64,000 nt of DNA. Source: Stakelama saccharophila. GTDB taxonomy: Bacteria; Pseudomonadota; Alphaproteobacteria; Sphingomonadales; Sphingomonadaceae. Position numbers and translations under genes: made by a program. The stretch lies in contig NZ_CP135076.1 of assembly GCF_032229225.1 (NCBI RefSeq), positions 1,159,001 through 1,223,000 on the forward strand, read 5' to 3'. Positions 45,191-53,028 of the stretch are shown here, one piece after another. A model generated the notes under the pieces. It saw nothing but the letters and a program-made list of their open reading frames with translations. It did no database searches and had not been told where the DNA came from. Numbering within the stretch: position 1 is the stretch's first letter; each line of letters opens with the position of its first letter.

Positions 45191-47284
45191 TCAGTCGGCG
45201 ATCGCCGGCGCGTCGCCGGGGCGTTTCTTTCCCGTGGCCCGATACTTGTCGAACCAGGCGAGGATCGCCGCCGCCTTCGCCGCCGCCTGCGACGGCCGTT
45301 CCGCGATGCCGTGATGGCTGGCGCCCGGCACTTTCACCAGCGCGGTCGGCACGTCGCGGATCTGGAGCGCGGCGTAATATTGCTCCGCCTCGCTGACGGG
45401 CGTGCGGTAATCCTCTGCCCCGACGACGACGAGCGTCGGCGTCGTCACGTTGCCGACCAGGCTGAGCGGCGAACGCTGCCAATATTGCATCGGCGCTTCC
45501 CACGGCTTCTTGTCGAACCAGTAGCGCGAAGTGAAGGTCGTCATGTCCATGGTCAGCGCTTCGCTGGTCCAGTTGATGACCGGCTTCTGCGTCGCCGCCG
45601 CCTTGAACCGGTCGGTCTTGCCGACGATCCACGCGGTCAGCACGCCGCCGCCCGATCCGCCGGTGACGAACAGGTTGTCGGGGTCGGCCGTCCCCTCGGC
45701 GATGGCGGCGTCGACGGCGGCCATCAGGTCGTCATAGTCCTTGCCGGGATAGGCGCGGTCGATCAGGTTGGCGAATTCCTCGCCATAGGACGTGCTGCCG
45801 CGCGGATTGACGTAGAGAACGGCATATCCGTGCGCGGCATAGAGCTGATCGTCGGTCGAAAAGCTGGGGCCATAGGCCGCGTTCGGCCCGCCATGGATTT
45901 CCAGGATCAGCGGCACGCGCTGGCCGGGGCGGCGGTCGGGCGGCGTGACCAGCCAGGCGTCGATGGGCCGGCCGTCAGGCGCCGTGACGGGCAGTTTGCG
46001 CACCGGCGCCATGTCCTTGTTCGCCATCCAGGTGGCGTTGAGCGCGGTCAGGCGCCGTTCGTCGCCGCCGCGCGCCACATGGATGTTGGCGGGGTGCCGC
46101 GTCGTGCCGGCGGTATAGGCCAGGGTGCCGTCGTCGGCGATGGTGAACGATCCGCCGGTATAGGGCCGGTCGATGCCGGTGCCGGCGGTCAGGCCGGACA
46201 CCACGGGCCGGAGATCGCCGTCCAGTCCGACGCGGGCGACGCGCTTCACCCCCTTGTCGTCATAGGAGACGGCCAGTGTGTCGTCGTCGAGCCACTGGGC
46301 ATCGTCGATCGAACGGTCGAGCCCGGCGGTGAGCGAGCGTGCGCCCGAACCGTCGCGGTTCATGACGTAAAGCTCGTTATTTTCGTAGCTGCGGTTGACG
46401 TCGTCGAAGCCGAGATAGGCGATGTGCCGGCCGTCGGGCGAGACGGCGGGGGCGGAATCGGGGCCGTTGCGGGTGGTCAGCGCCGTGATGCCGCCGCCGG
46501 CGATGTCGAGGGCATAAACCTCGCTGTTCATCGGATCGCGCTGCCAGTCGGCGCTGCGATTGGCGCTGAAATAGATGGTGCCGCCATCCGGGCTGAAGGA
46601 CAGCGGGCCGCCATCGTCATAGTCGCCGAAGCTGAGCTGGCGCGGCGCGCCGCCATCGGCGGAGACGAGAAAGATATGATCGAATCCCGGTTTCAGATAG
46701 CCGGCATCGTCGACGCGGTAGGTGACGCGGTTGATGACCTGCAGCGGTTCGGCCCATTTCGCGCCCTCGGGCTTTTCGGGCAGCTTGCCGAATTTCGGCG
46801 CTTCGCCGGGGACGCGCATGACATAGGCGATCGTGTCGCCCTGCGGCGACCAGGCAAGGCTGTGCGGGCTGTCCGGCAAACCCGTGACCCGCGTCGCTTC
46901 CCCGCTCTTCATCCAGCGGACGAAAAGCTGGGGGCTGCCCCCGCCCTCGGTCGCGACATAAGCGAGGCGGTTCCCGTCCGGCGACCAGCGCGGCGAGAAA
47001 TAGGCGCCGGGACCGGTCGCGATCGGCACCTGTTCACCGGACTTCACGTCGATCAGCCAGATCGACGGGCGCATCTCGTCGGTCATGATGTCGGCCGCCA
47101 TGCGGACATAGGCGATCCTGGATCCGTCCGGGCTGATCTGCGGATCGGTCGCGGCCTGCAGGTTGAAAAGGTCGCCGCCGGTGAAATGCCGTTCGGGCCC
47201 CTTGTCGGCGGGCCGTGCCGCCGCGGCGGTGATCGGCGTCGCGGCGGCCAGCGTTGCGAACAGGATTCCGGATATCAGGCGCAT
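45191..47284 (-). CDS. Exported S9-family prolyl oligopeptidase-like peptidase
   Basis: A 697-residue periplasmic serine peptidase. The start at ATG 47284 gives a signal peptide (1-22, TPITAAAA). Residues 40-430 are a beta-propeller with WD40-like PD40 repeats (SPDGSRIAYVRM, SPDGNRLAYVAT, SPQGDTIAYVM, SPDGGTIYFSANR, SPDGRHIAYLGF). The C-terminal alpha/beta-hydrolase domain carries the triad: serine in VTGGSGGGVLT, aspartate in VVGAEDYRTP, histidine in PGASHHGI. The propeller limits entry to short peptides. It stands between a small exported protein gene and miaB on the same strand. Confidence 0.95.
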   Translation of the reverse strand: MRLISGILFATLAAATPITAAAARPADKGPERHFTGGDLFNLQAATDPQISPDGSRIAYVRMAADIMTDEMRPSIWLIDVKSGEQVPIATGPGAYFSPRWSPDGNRLAYVATEGGGSPQLFVRWMKSGEATRVTGLPDSPHSLAWSPQGDTIAYVMRVPGEAPKFGKLPEKPEGAKWAEPLQVINRVTYRVDDAGYLKPGFDHIFLVSADGGAPRQLSFGDYDDGGPLSFSPDGGTIYFSANRSADWQRDPMNSEVYALDIAGGGITALTTRNGPDSAPAVSPDGRHIAYLGFDDVNRSYENNELYVMNRDGSGARSLTAGLDRSIDDAQWLDDDTLAVSYDDKGVKRVARVGLDGDLRPVVSGLTAGTGIDRPYTGGSFTIADDGTLAYTAGTTRHPANIHVARGGDERRLTALNATWMANKDMAPVRKLPVTAPDGRPIDAWLVTPPDRRPGQRVPLILEIHGGPNAAYGPSFSTDDQLYAAHGYAVLYVNPRGSTSYGEEFANLIDRAYPGKDYDDLMAAVDAAIAEGTADPDNLFVTGGSGGGVLTAWIVGKTDRFKAAATQKPVINWTSEALTMDMTTFTSRYWFDKKPWEAPMQYWQRSPLSLVGNVTTPTLVVVGAEDYRTPVSEAEQYYAALQIRDVPTALVKVPGASHHGIAERPSQAAAKAAAILAWFDKYRATGKKRPGDAPAIAD

Positions 47285-47383
47285 GGTCTTGGTCTCCCCG
47301 CTGTCATGTGTCCCTGCGTAGCCGCGGAACCGGCGGGAGACAAAGCCAATATTGCAGCCCCTCGCGACAGGGCGGCGCGCATG

Positions 47384-47413
47384 AAAAAGGGGCGCGCCTT
47401 TCGGCACGCCCCT
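47384..47413 (-). terminator. Rho-independent terminator
   Basis: On the minus strand GGGGCGTGCC, loop GAAA, GGCGCGCCCC, then five T residues. It lies 31 bases after the stop of the small exported protein gene and separates it from the S9 peptidase. Confidence 0.92.
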
Positions 47414-47444
47414 CGATTTCAGCGGAATCGCCGGTGTCGGAGAT

Positions 47445-47714
47445 TCAGCCGACGCTGTCGGGCAGATCCTCGTTATCGTCCTTGACGGCGTCGATGACCG
47501 GGATCGCAAGGATGCCGGCACCGAGTACCACCGCCGGGATGAGCGCGCCGCTGGCCAGCTTGCTGGACTTCTTGACGTCGCTGGAAGCGCGAACGTGCTG
47601 CGAAACGGCAACGCTGCTGGCGGAGCGAGCCGAGGCGGACTGCGCCGGTGCAGCCATGGCCGGGGCTGCAACTACCGAAAGGGCAGCGGCTGCTGCGAAA
47701 AATTTGCCGGTCAT
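47445..47714 (-). CDS. Small exported protein of unknown function
   Basis: An 89-residue protein with a signal peptide (MTGKFFAAAAALSVVAAPAM then AAPA), a serine- and alanine-rich segment (SASARSASSVAVSQHVRASS), one hydrophobic stretch (ALIPAVVLGAGILAIPVIDA) and an acidic C-terminus (KDDNEDLPDSVG). GGGAG before ATG 47714 supports the start. It has its own terminator, so it is probably a separate unit. Similar small exported proteins with this ending are frequent in sphingomonads; their job is unknown. Confidence 0.8.
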   Translation of the reverse strand: MTGKFFAAAAALSVVAAPAMAAPAQSASARSASSVAVSQHVRASSDVKKSSKLASGALIPAVVLGAGILAIPVIDAVKDDNEDLPDSVG

Positions 47715-47895
47715 CTAGGCAACTCCCTTTGAACAATCATCAAATTTATACGAGGTTGGAACAGGTACGGCATTTCGTCGACCCTGCCAATCCCCTTCGT
47801 AAAACGAAGCGGTTACCAGTCCGTTTCATCGGGCGGCCCGCCGCAGCGAATTTGCTGCGTCCAAGCGGCCGTTTTCGCGCGGCCCGCACCCAGGG

Positions 47896-48714
47896 CTAGT
47901 AAGCGAAGTCGCGCAGCGGGTGCCCCAGCGCGGCCGTCAGCGCCTGCTCGATCCGCCGGCGGCTTTCCGCAGCGATCGCCTTGCGCCCGGCATGGTCGGC
48001 CGGCGAGAAGGGGTCGAGGAAATGCAAGCTCACCGGAAAACTGCCCCGGCGCGCGAGTATCCGCATGGCATTGTCCTTGCCGCTTTCCGCCCCGATCCAC
48101 GCAATATCCTCGCCGGCATCGTGATAATCGAGCATCACCGGCTGGACCATCACGCCCGCGGGCGGCGGTTCGAGGACGCGCAGCATGGCCGTCTTGAATT
48201 TCAGCAGCGACCTGCCGTCGGTCGTGGTCCCTTCGGGAAAGACGGTGATCGCCCAGTTCTCCGCCAACGCCTCGCGCAGCCGCTCGATCTGCGCGGCGAC
48301 GCCCATCCGATCCTGGCGGCTGACATAGACGGTGCGGTTGAAGCTGGCGAGCCAGCCGATGACGGGCGTCTTTTCGAGTTCCGCCTTGGCGATGAAGGCG
48401 GTGCCGCTGGCGCCGGCCATGGCGAGGATGTCGATCCAGCTCAGATGGTTGGCGATATAGAAGACGTTGCGCCTGAGCGGCGTGCCGACCCTGCGGACCC
48501 GCGCGCCGACGATCCGGGCGCATGCGCCGAGGAAAAGACGCGGCCAGGGATTGGGAAACCGGAACAGCCGCCACAGATAATATAGCGGCACCGCGACGAG
48601 GGTCGCCACGAACAGCAGGGCAAGGCGGATGGCGAGCCGCAGGCGCCCACCGATCGTAAGCCGCGGCGGACGGCCCGCAGCGGCGTCAGCTCTTGCGGTC
48701 GAGGGCGACGCCAT
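47896..48714 (-). CDS. plsC: 1-acyl-sn-glycerol-3-phosphate acyltransferase
   Basis: A 272-residue inner-membrane acyltransferase that makes phosphatidic acid from lysophosphatidic acid. One membrane span lies near 27-47 (IRLALLFVATLVAVPLYYL). The acceptor site H-x4-D is NHLSWID near residue 90; the second motif FPEGTTTDG is near 163, and a PVMLDY stretch follows. It overlaps the end of fur by 29 bases, so the two are translated from one message. A related enzyme step, PlsY, is encoded at 60 kb. Confidence 0.94.
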   Translation of the reverse strand: MASPSTARADAAAGRPPRLTIGGRLRLAIRLALLFVATLVAVPLYYLWRLFRFPNPWPRLFLGACARIVGARVRRVGTPLRRNVFYIANHLSWIDILAMAGASGTAFIAKAELEKTPVIGWLASFNRTVYVSRQDRMGVAAQIERLREALAENWAITVFPEGTTTDGRSLLKFKTAMLRVLEPPPAGVMVQPVMLDYHDAGEDIAWIGAESGKDNAMRILARRGSFPVSLHFLDPFSPADHAGRKAIAAESRRRIEQALTAALGHPLRDFAY

Positions 48715-49108
48715 ACAGCTCCATGCGGTGATCGACCAGGCGGAAGCCCAGCCGCTCGGCGATCTGTTTCTGCAGGAGTTCGAGTTCGGGATCGACGAAT
48801 TCGATGACCTTGCCGGTCTCGACGTCGATCAGGTGGTCGTGATGCGATTCGGGCGCGGGCTCGTAGCGCGAGCGCCCGTCGCCGAAATCGTGGCGGTCGA
48901 GAATCCCGGCCTCTTCGAACAGGCGAACGGTGCGATACACCGTCGCGATGGATATGCCCGGATCAATGGCCGAGGCGCGTTCATAGACCTTCTCCACATC
49001 AGGATGGTCTTCCGCTTCCGACAGGACCCTGGCGATCACGCGACGCTGGTCGGTGATGCGCAGGCCCTTTTCGTGGCACAATGCTTCGAGATCGATCTTT
49101 CGAGCCAT
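48686..49108 (-). CDS. fur: Fur-family transcriptional regulator
   Basis: A 140-residue metal-responsive repressor. Winged helix: LRITDQRRVIARVLSEAEDH and PGISIATVYRTVRLFEEAGI. Metal site: ESHHDHLIDVETGKVIEFVD. Where E. coli Fur has the structural C-x-x-C, this protein has D-V-E-T, so the structural zinc is missing; this is known in alphaproteobacterial Fur/Mur proteins, some of which answer to manganese or haem status. ATG 49108 gives family length; longer frames are not supported. It overlaps plsC and lies 89 bases after the mucR-type gene on the same strand. It could be a general iron regulator, including of TonB receptors. Confidence 0.94.
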   Translation of the reverse strand: MARKIDLEALCHEKGLRITDQRRVIARVLSEAEDHPDVEKVYERASAIDPGISIATVYRTVRLFEEAGILDRHDFGDGRSRYEPAPESHHDHLIDVETGKVIEFVDPELELLQKQIAERLGFRLVDHRMELYGVALDRKS

Positions 49109-49197
49109 TCCCTTCCTTTCGCCAGCCGATGTAGCCCGATCGAACCGACGGGAAAAGAGGCTGCGCCCTTCACCGCGACGGCGAAGGGGGTTTCGCG

Positions 49198-49623
49198 TCA
49201 GCCCTTGCGGCGCTTGGTGCCCAGGCCGATCTTCTTCGCCAGGTTGCGGCGCTGCTCGGCATAATTGGGAGCGACCATCGGATAATCCGAGGGAAGGTTC
49301 CACTTGGCGCGATACTGTTCCGGCGTCATGTCGTAATGCGTCATCAGGTGACGTTTCAACATCTTAAGCTTCTTGCCGTCTTCCAGACAGACAATGTAAT
49401 CGGGCTTGACCGAGGACCGGATCGAAACGGCAGGTTCCTGTTTTACTTCCGGTTCCGCTGCGACGTGACCGACACTGCTGAGGGCGCCGTGCACGTTCTG
49501 GATCAGCAGTGGCAGATCCGAAACCGCGACGCTGTTGTTGCTGACATGGGCCGCAACGATTTCGGCGGTCAGCGTCACCAGTGTTTCCTGCATTTCCGAT
49601 TGATTGTCCGGTTGGGTTTCCAT
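49198..49623 (-). CDS. Ros/MucR-family transcriptional regulator
   Basis: A 141-residue regulator with the prokaryotic zinc-finger of the Ros/MucR family: [20 protein letters not shown] then [20 protein letters not shown]. The zinc ligands are the cysteine and the two histidines, with one position altered in the usual Ros manner. The N-terminal half (1-55) is the oligomerisation part ([20 protein letters not shown]). MucR proteins are H-NS-like silencers that bind AT-rich DNA and control exopolysaccharide and cell-cycle genes. ATG 49623 follows GAGGAAGAGA. It lies between rimI and fur on the same strand. Confidence 0.95.
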   Translation of the reverse strand: METQPDNQSEMQETLVTLTAEIVAAHVSNNSVAVSDLPLLIQNVHGALSSVGHVAAEPEVKQEPAVSIRSSVKPDYIVCLEDGKKLKMLKRHLMTHYDMTPEQYRAKWNLPSDYPMVAPNYAEQRRNLAKKIGLGTKRRKG

Positions 49624-49716
49624 TCTCTTCCTCTTGCGCGTATCATTTATGCAATTGAGGACCGCCATATCGGATGACTTGGCGCATCATGCAAGTGGCG
49701 GCGAGGACGTTTACTA

Positions 49717-50193
49717 TTATTGTTTGAGATTATTGCGGAATGTTTCGGCGTCATACTGGTCGCCGTGAATACCCCGGTAATAATTGTGCCGGATACCGAC
49801 CCTGGTGAACCCTTCGCGGCGGTAGAGTGCCACGGCGGGGTTGCCGCTGCGCACTTCGAGATGGAAGTTGACGACGCCGCGCTCCTTCGCCTCGCGCATG
49901 GCGGCGCGCAACAGCGTCGCGGCGACCCCGCGGCGGCGCCGGTCGGGCGACGTGGCGAGCAGCAGCAATTCGCCGTCTTCGAGCGTCGCGCGCACGAGCG
50001 CGAACCCGGCGGGTTCATCGTCGATTTCGGCCAGGACCAGCCAACTGCCGGGCAGCGAGAGCATGCCGGCGCATTGGGCCGGGGTCCACGCCTCGCCATA
50101 GCGCGGATCGAACGCCTGCTGCATGATCTCGTTGACCATGACGAGGTCTTCCGGACCGCCGCGGCGCAGCCCGATCACGCTGGAGCCCTTCAT
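49717..50193 (-). CDS. rimI: Ribosomal-protein-alanine N-acetyltransferase
   Basis: A 158-residue GNAT acetyltransferase of the RimI type, which acetylates the N-terminus of ribosomal protein S18 and others. The acetyl-CoA loop is ATSPDRRRRGVAATLLRAAM; the C-terminal motif is VRSGNPAVALYRREGFTRVG followed by IRHNYY. It overlaps tsaB by four bases (ATGA), the normal arrangement in which RimI is translated straight after the tRNA-modification factor. Confidence 0.93.
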   Translation of the reverse strand: MKGSSVIGLRRGGPEDLVMVNEIMQQAFDPRYGEAWTPAQCAGMLSLPGSWLVLAEIDDEPAGFALVRATLEDGELLLLATSPDRRRRGVAATLLRAAMREAKERGVVNFHLEVRSGNPAVALYRREGFTRVGIRHNYYRGIHGDQYDAETFRNNLKQ

Positions 50194-50819
50194 GCGGCGG
50201 GCTTCGCATCCGGGGCGCGGCCGTAGAGCGGCCGCGGCGGCAGGGAAGCGAACGTACCGGAAAGGTGGACTGCGGCGGCGGCGTCGGGAAGCGCCTCCGT
50301 CACGGCAAGGCCGGAATCGAGCGCGGCCAGCCGGCCGACACCGCTGCCGATGGCCGGCAGCCCGCCCAGCGCCGCCAGCGCCGCGTCCGGCCGGCGCGAA
50401 GCAAGCTCGCTCAGGGCGCGGAAGGGCGAGGCGTGGAAACGCTGCATGAAGACTTCACCGTGCCCGCCTTCCAGCACGACCGCAAGCGCGTCCGGCGATC
50501 CGGGTTCGGCGAACGCCGCCGCGGCGACGAGCGCGAGCGAGGAATAGCCCGCGACCTCCGCCCGCCAGCCGATGGCCAGCCCGCGCGCCGCGGCCAGGCC
50601 GACGCGGACGCCGGTGAAACTGCCCGGACCGCAATCGACCAGGATCCGGGCCGCACGGCCGGCATCCGGAAGGTCCGCGATCATCGGGATCAGGCGTTCG
50701 GCATGACCGCGCCCGACAACCTCGTGCGCGGCAGCGACAATGCTGTCCCCCTCGATCAGCGCGACCGAACAGGCGGCGGTTGCGGTCTCGATGACGAGGA
50801 CCCTTTGGTGGATCGGCAC
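50190..50819 (-). CDS. tsaB: tRNA threonylcarbamoyladenosine biosynthesis protein TsaB
   Basis: A 209-residue ASKHA-fold protein that partners TsaD in making t6A37 in tRNA. The start region VLVIETATAACSVALIEGDS and the ILVDCGPGSFTGVRVGLAAA with RGLAIGW motif are typical. GTG 50819 follows GGAG. The C-terminal part is shortened and diverged, as usual for TsaB. It is coupled to rimI downstream. Confidence 0.96.
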   Translation of the reverse strand: MPIHQRVLVIETATAACSVALIEGDSIVAAAHEVVGRGHAERLIPMIADLPDAGRAARILVDCGPGSFTGVRVGLAAARGLAIGWRAEVAGYSSLALVAAAAFAEPGSPDALAVVLEGGHGEVFMQRFHASPFRALSELASRRPDAALAALGGLPAIGSGVGRLAALDSGLAVTEALPDAAAAVHLSGTFASLPPRPLYGRAPDAKPAA

Positions 50820-50919
50820 GGCTACTCCGAATATGCGCGGAACGGCTCCGCCCGGTCATCGTCGATGATAGGAACGGCCCGCCCGGTCGCGCAATCCCGC
50901 CATATGCGAGAAACCCTCG

Positions 50920-51513
50920 TCAGCGGATGCTGTTGAACCGATCGAAATCCGGCCGCGGGCTGCGGTCGAAGATCGTTTCCGGATCGCCGTGCCCCAGCGT
51001 GGAGATGAAATTCGCCTTCACCTTCGGATTGTCGCCGAAAAAGGCGGCATTGACCTTGTCATGGTCGAAGCCGGACATCGGCCCGGTGTCGAGCCCGACC
51101 GCGCGCGCGGCGATGATGAAATAGGCGCCTTGCAGCGAGGAATTGCGAAAGGCGTGTTCCTTGCGGCCCGCCGCGTCGCCTTCAAACCAGCTTTTCGCGT
51201 CGGCATGGGGAAAGAGCCAGGGAAGCTGCTCGTGGAAATCCTCGTCCATGCCGATGACGACGGCGGCGGGCGCCTTACGGATCTTGTCGGGATTGTTGCC
51301 CGACGCGCAGTCGGCGAGCAGGTCGCGCGATTCCTGGCTGAGGCACCAGGCGAAGCGGGCCGGCTGTTGATTGGCCGAGGTCGGCCCCATCTTGAGCAGG
51401 TCGTAGATCCGGCGGATCTCCGCCTCGGTCACTGGCTGGTCGGTATAGCCATTATAGGTGCGCGCGGTGCGGAAGATCGTGTCGAGACCGGCCTCGTCAA
51501 GCGGCTTTCCCAT
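50920..51513 (-). CDS. Nitroreductase family protein, HadB/RutE type
   Basis: A 197-residue flavin enzyme. The series FRTARTYNGYTDQPVTEAEI, RRIYDLLKMGPTSANQQPAR, AAVVIGMDEDFHEQLPWLFP and FRNSSLQGAYFIIAARAVGL with DTGPMSGFD matches the malonic-semialdehyde reductase/HadB-RutE group, which has no rut operon here. It probably binds FMN and reduces an aldehyde or nitro/quinone substrate with NAD(P)H. Start ATG 51513 follows GAAGGACG. It is 44 bases downstream of the nfu-type gene on the same strand. Confidence 0.92.
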   Translation of the reverse strand: MGKPLDEAGLDTIFRTARTYNGYTDQPVTEAEIRRIYDLLKMGPTSANQQPARFAWCLSQESRDLLADCASGNNPDKIRKAPAAVVIGMDEDFHEQLPWLFPHADAKSWFEGDAAGRKEHAFRNSSLQGAYFIIAARAVGLDTGPMSGFDHDKVNAAFFGDNPKVKANFISTLGHGDPETIFDRSPRPDFDRFNSIR

Positions 51514-51557
51514 GGCGTCGTCCTTCTTCGTTGGTGATGTGGCGGGGCGGCGGCGCC

Positions 51558-52133
51558 TCAGACGGCGCGAACCTCGCTCACTTCGGGCACATAATGCTTG
51601 AGGAGCTGCTCAATGCCGTGCTTGAGCGTGGCGGTCGACGACGGGCAGCCCGAGCACGCGCCCTGCATCTGCAGATAGACCTTGCCCCGGTCGAAGCCGC
51701 GATAGACGATGTCGCCGCCATCGCCCGCCACCGCCGGGCGGACGCGGGTATCGATCAGGTCGCGGATCTGGGCGACGATATCGGCGTCCTCCGGATTCTC
51801 CTCGAACTCCGGCACGTCGGCCGGGACGGCGATGCCAGCGGCCGAACCCGGCTTGAACAGCGGCATCTGCGCGGAGAAATGATCGAGCAGGATTGCCAGC
51901 ACGTCCGGCTTCAATCCGTTCCAGTCGACGCCGGGCGCGGCGGTGACGGAAATGAAGTCCCGGCCGAAGAAGACGCCCGTCACGTCGCCCAGGCCGAACA
52001 ACGCCTCCGCCAGCGGCGACACCTCGGCCGCTTCGGGCGTGGCGAAGTCGCGCGTGCCCGTCTCCATGACGGTGCGGCCGGGGAGGAATTTGAGCGTCGC
52101 CGGATTGGGCGTGGTTTCGGTTTCGATCAGCAT
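51558..52133 (-). CDS. NifU/Nfu-type Fe-S cluster carrier
   Basis: A 191-residue iron-sulphur scaffold or carrier. The N-terminal Nfu_N domain starts MLIETETTPNPATLKFLPGR, and the C-terminal NifU-like domain has the cluster site C-S-G-C in LQMQGACSGCPSSTATLKHG. The start at ATG 52133 is chosen by family; the frame is open further upstream. It lies just before the nitroreductase. It may supply clusters to enzymes such as MiaB. Confidence 0.95.
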   Translation of the reverse strand: MLIETETTPNPATLKFLPGRTVMETGTRDFATPEAAEVSPLAEALFGLGDVTGVFFGRDFISVTAAPGVDWNGLKPDVLAILLDHFSAQMPLFKPGSAAGIAVPADVPEFEENPEDADIVAQIRDLIDTRVRPAVAGDGGDIVYRGFDRGKVYLQMQGACSGCPSSTATLKHGIEQLLKHYVPEVSEVRAV

Positions 52134-52440
52134 GCGTGGCATTTGGGCTGCGCGCGGGCCGGGATCAAGTGCGCGCGGCAGGAAACGGATGGTTTCGGGT
52201 TGAACGACGCCCATCGTATCGTCTCCAGCCCGTATTCCTGCGCAGGCAGGAATCCAGAAGCCAGCAGCGCGGCGTGTGAAGCTCTGGGCTCCTGCCTGCG
52301 CAGGAGCACGTGTTTCTTTCTACGCGAACGGGACGGCCGTCAGACAGGGCCAGCCACCGCAGCGCATGCGGTGATCCTAAGGGTATTTTCGAGAGATGCG
52401 CAGCCTGCGCTGGTATGACGAAACCGGCCAATGCGCGGCC
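52134..52440. repeat. Repeat-bearing gap between nfu-type gene and nrdR
   Basis: No gene in 307 bases. TCCTGCGCAGGCAGGA at 52236-52251 has its exact complement at 52290-52305, and both arms continue imperfectly inwards (CCAGA/TCTGGG). A stretch at 52385-52425 (ATGCGCAGCCTGCGCTGGTA then TGACGAAA) looks like the tail of a related repeat. This is a dispersed palindromic element. Confidence 0.7.
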
Positions 52441-52917
52441 TTACCCCTTCGCCACTTCGTTCACGGTGCCGGCGAATTCCTTGAAATCGCGCGCTTCGGT
52501 GAAGTCCTTATAGACGCTGGCGAAGCGGATATAGGCGACGGAATCGAGGCCCTTCAGCCCCTGCATGACCAGTTCGCCGATGCGCTGTGCGGCGATTTCG
52601 GTGTCGCCGCCGGTTTCGAGCTGGCGCTGGATGCCGGAGACGAGCTTTTCGACCTGCTGGCCGTCGATCGGACGCTTGCGGCAGGCGATCGACACCGAGC
52701 GGACGAGCTTGTCGCGGTCGAAGGGCTCGCGCCGATTCTCGCCGCCCGACCCTTCGGATTTCAGGACGGTGAGGTCGCGGAGCTGGATGCGCTCGAAGGT
52801 GGTGAAGCGCGCCGCGCACGCTTCGCACTGGCGCCGGCGTCGGATCGCGGTGCCGTCCTCGGTCGGGCGCGAATCCTTTACCTGGCTGTCTTCATGGGCG
52901 CAGAACGGGCAACGCAT
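52441..52917 (-). CDS. nrdR: Transcriptional repressor NrdR
   Basis: A 158-residue repressor of ribonucleotide-reductase genes. The N-terminal zinc ribbon has C-P-F-C (residues 3-6) and C-E-A-C (about 32-35); the ATP-cone follows ([49 protein letters not shown]). It binds ATP or dATP and then the NrdR boxes. As NrdA here has no ATP-cone, this protein is the only visible sensor of dATP for the nrd system in the window. Encoded far (20 kb) from nrdAB, downstream of glyA on the same strand with a repeat between. Confidence 0.97.
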   Translation of the reverse strand: MRCPFCAHEDSQVKDSRPTEDGTAIRRRRQCEACAARFTTFERIQLRDLTVLKSEGSGGENRREPFDRDKLVRSVSIACRKRPIDGQQVEKLVSGIQRQLETGGDTEIAAQRIGELVMQGLKGLDSVAYIRFASVYKDFTEARDFKEFAGTVNEVAKG

Positions 52918-52924
52918 CTGAACT

Positions 52925-53019
52925 CCCTCTCCCCGTCGGGGAGAGGGTAGGGGAGAGGGGCAGAAGCGCCGCCGTCTCGTACTTCCCCTCTCCCAACCCT
53001 CTCCCCGGCGGGGAGAGGG
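52925..53019. repeat. Two hairpins plus central stem between nrdR and glyA
   Basis: Hairpin one: CCCTCTCCCC/GGGGAGAGGG, loop GTC (52925-52947). Central stem: GGGAGAGGGG (52951-52960) with CCCCTCTCCC (52985-52994). Hairpin two: CCCTCTCCCC/GGGGAGAGGG, loop GGC (52997-53019). The plan is the same as the composite repeats at 12.5 and 43.6 kb though the sequence differs. Confidence 0.85.
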
Positions 53020-53028
53020 CTAGAAACA

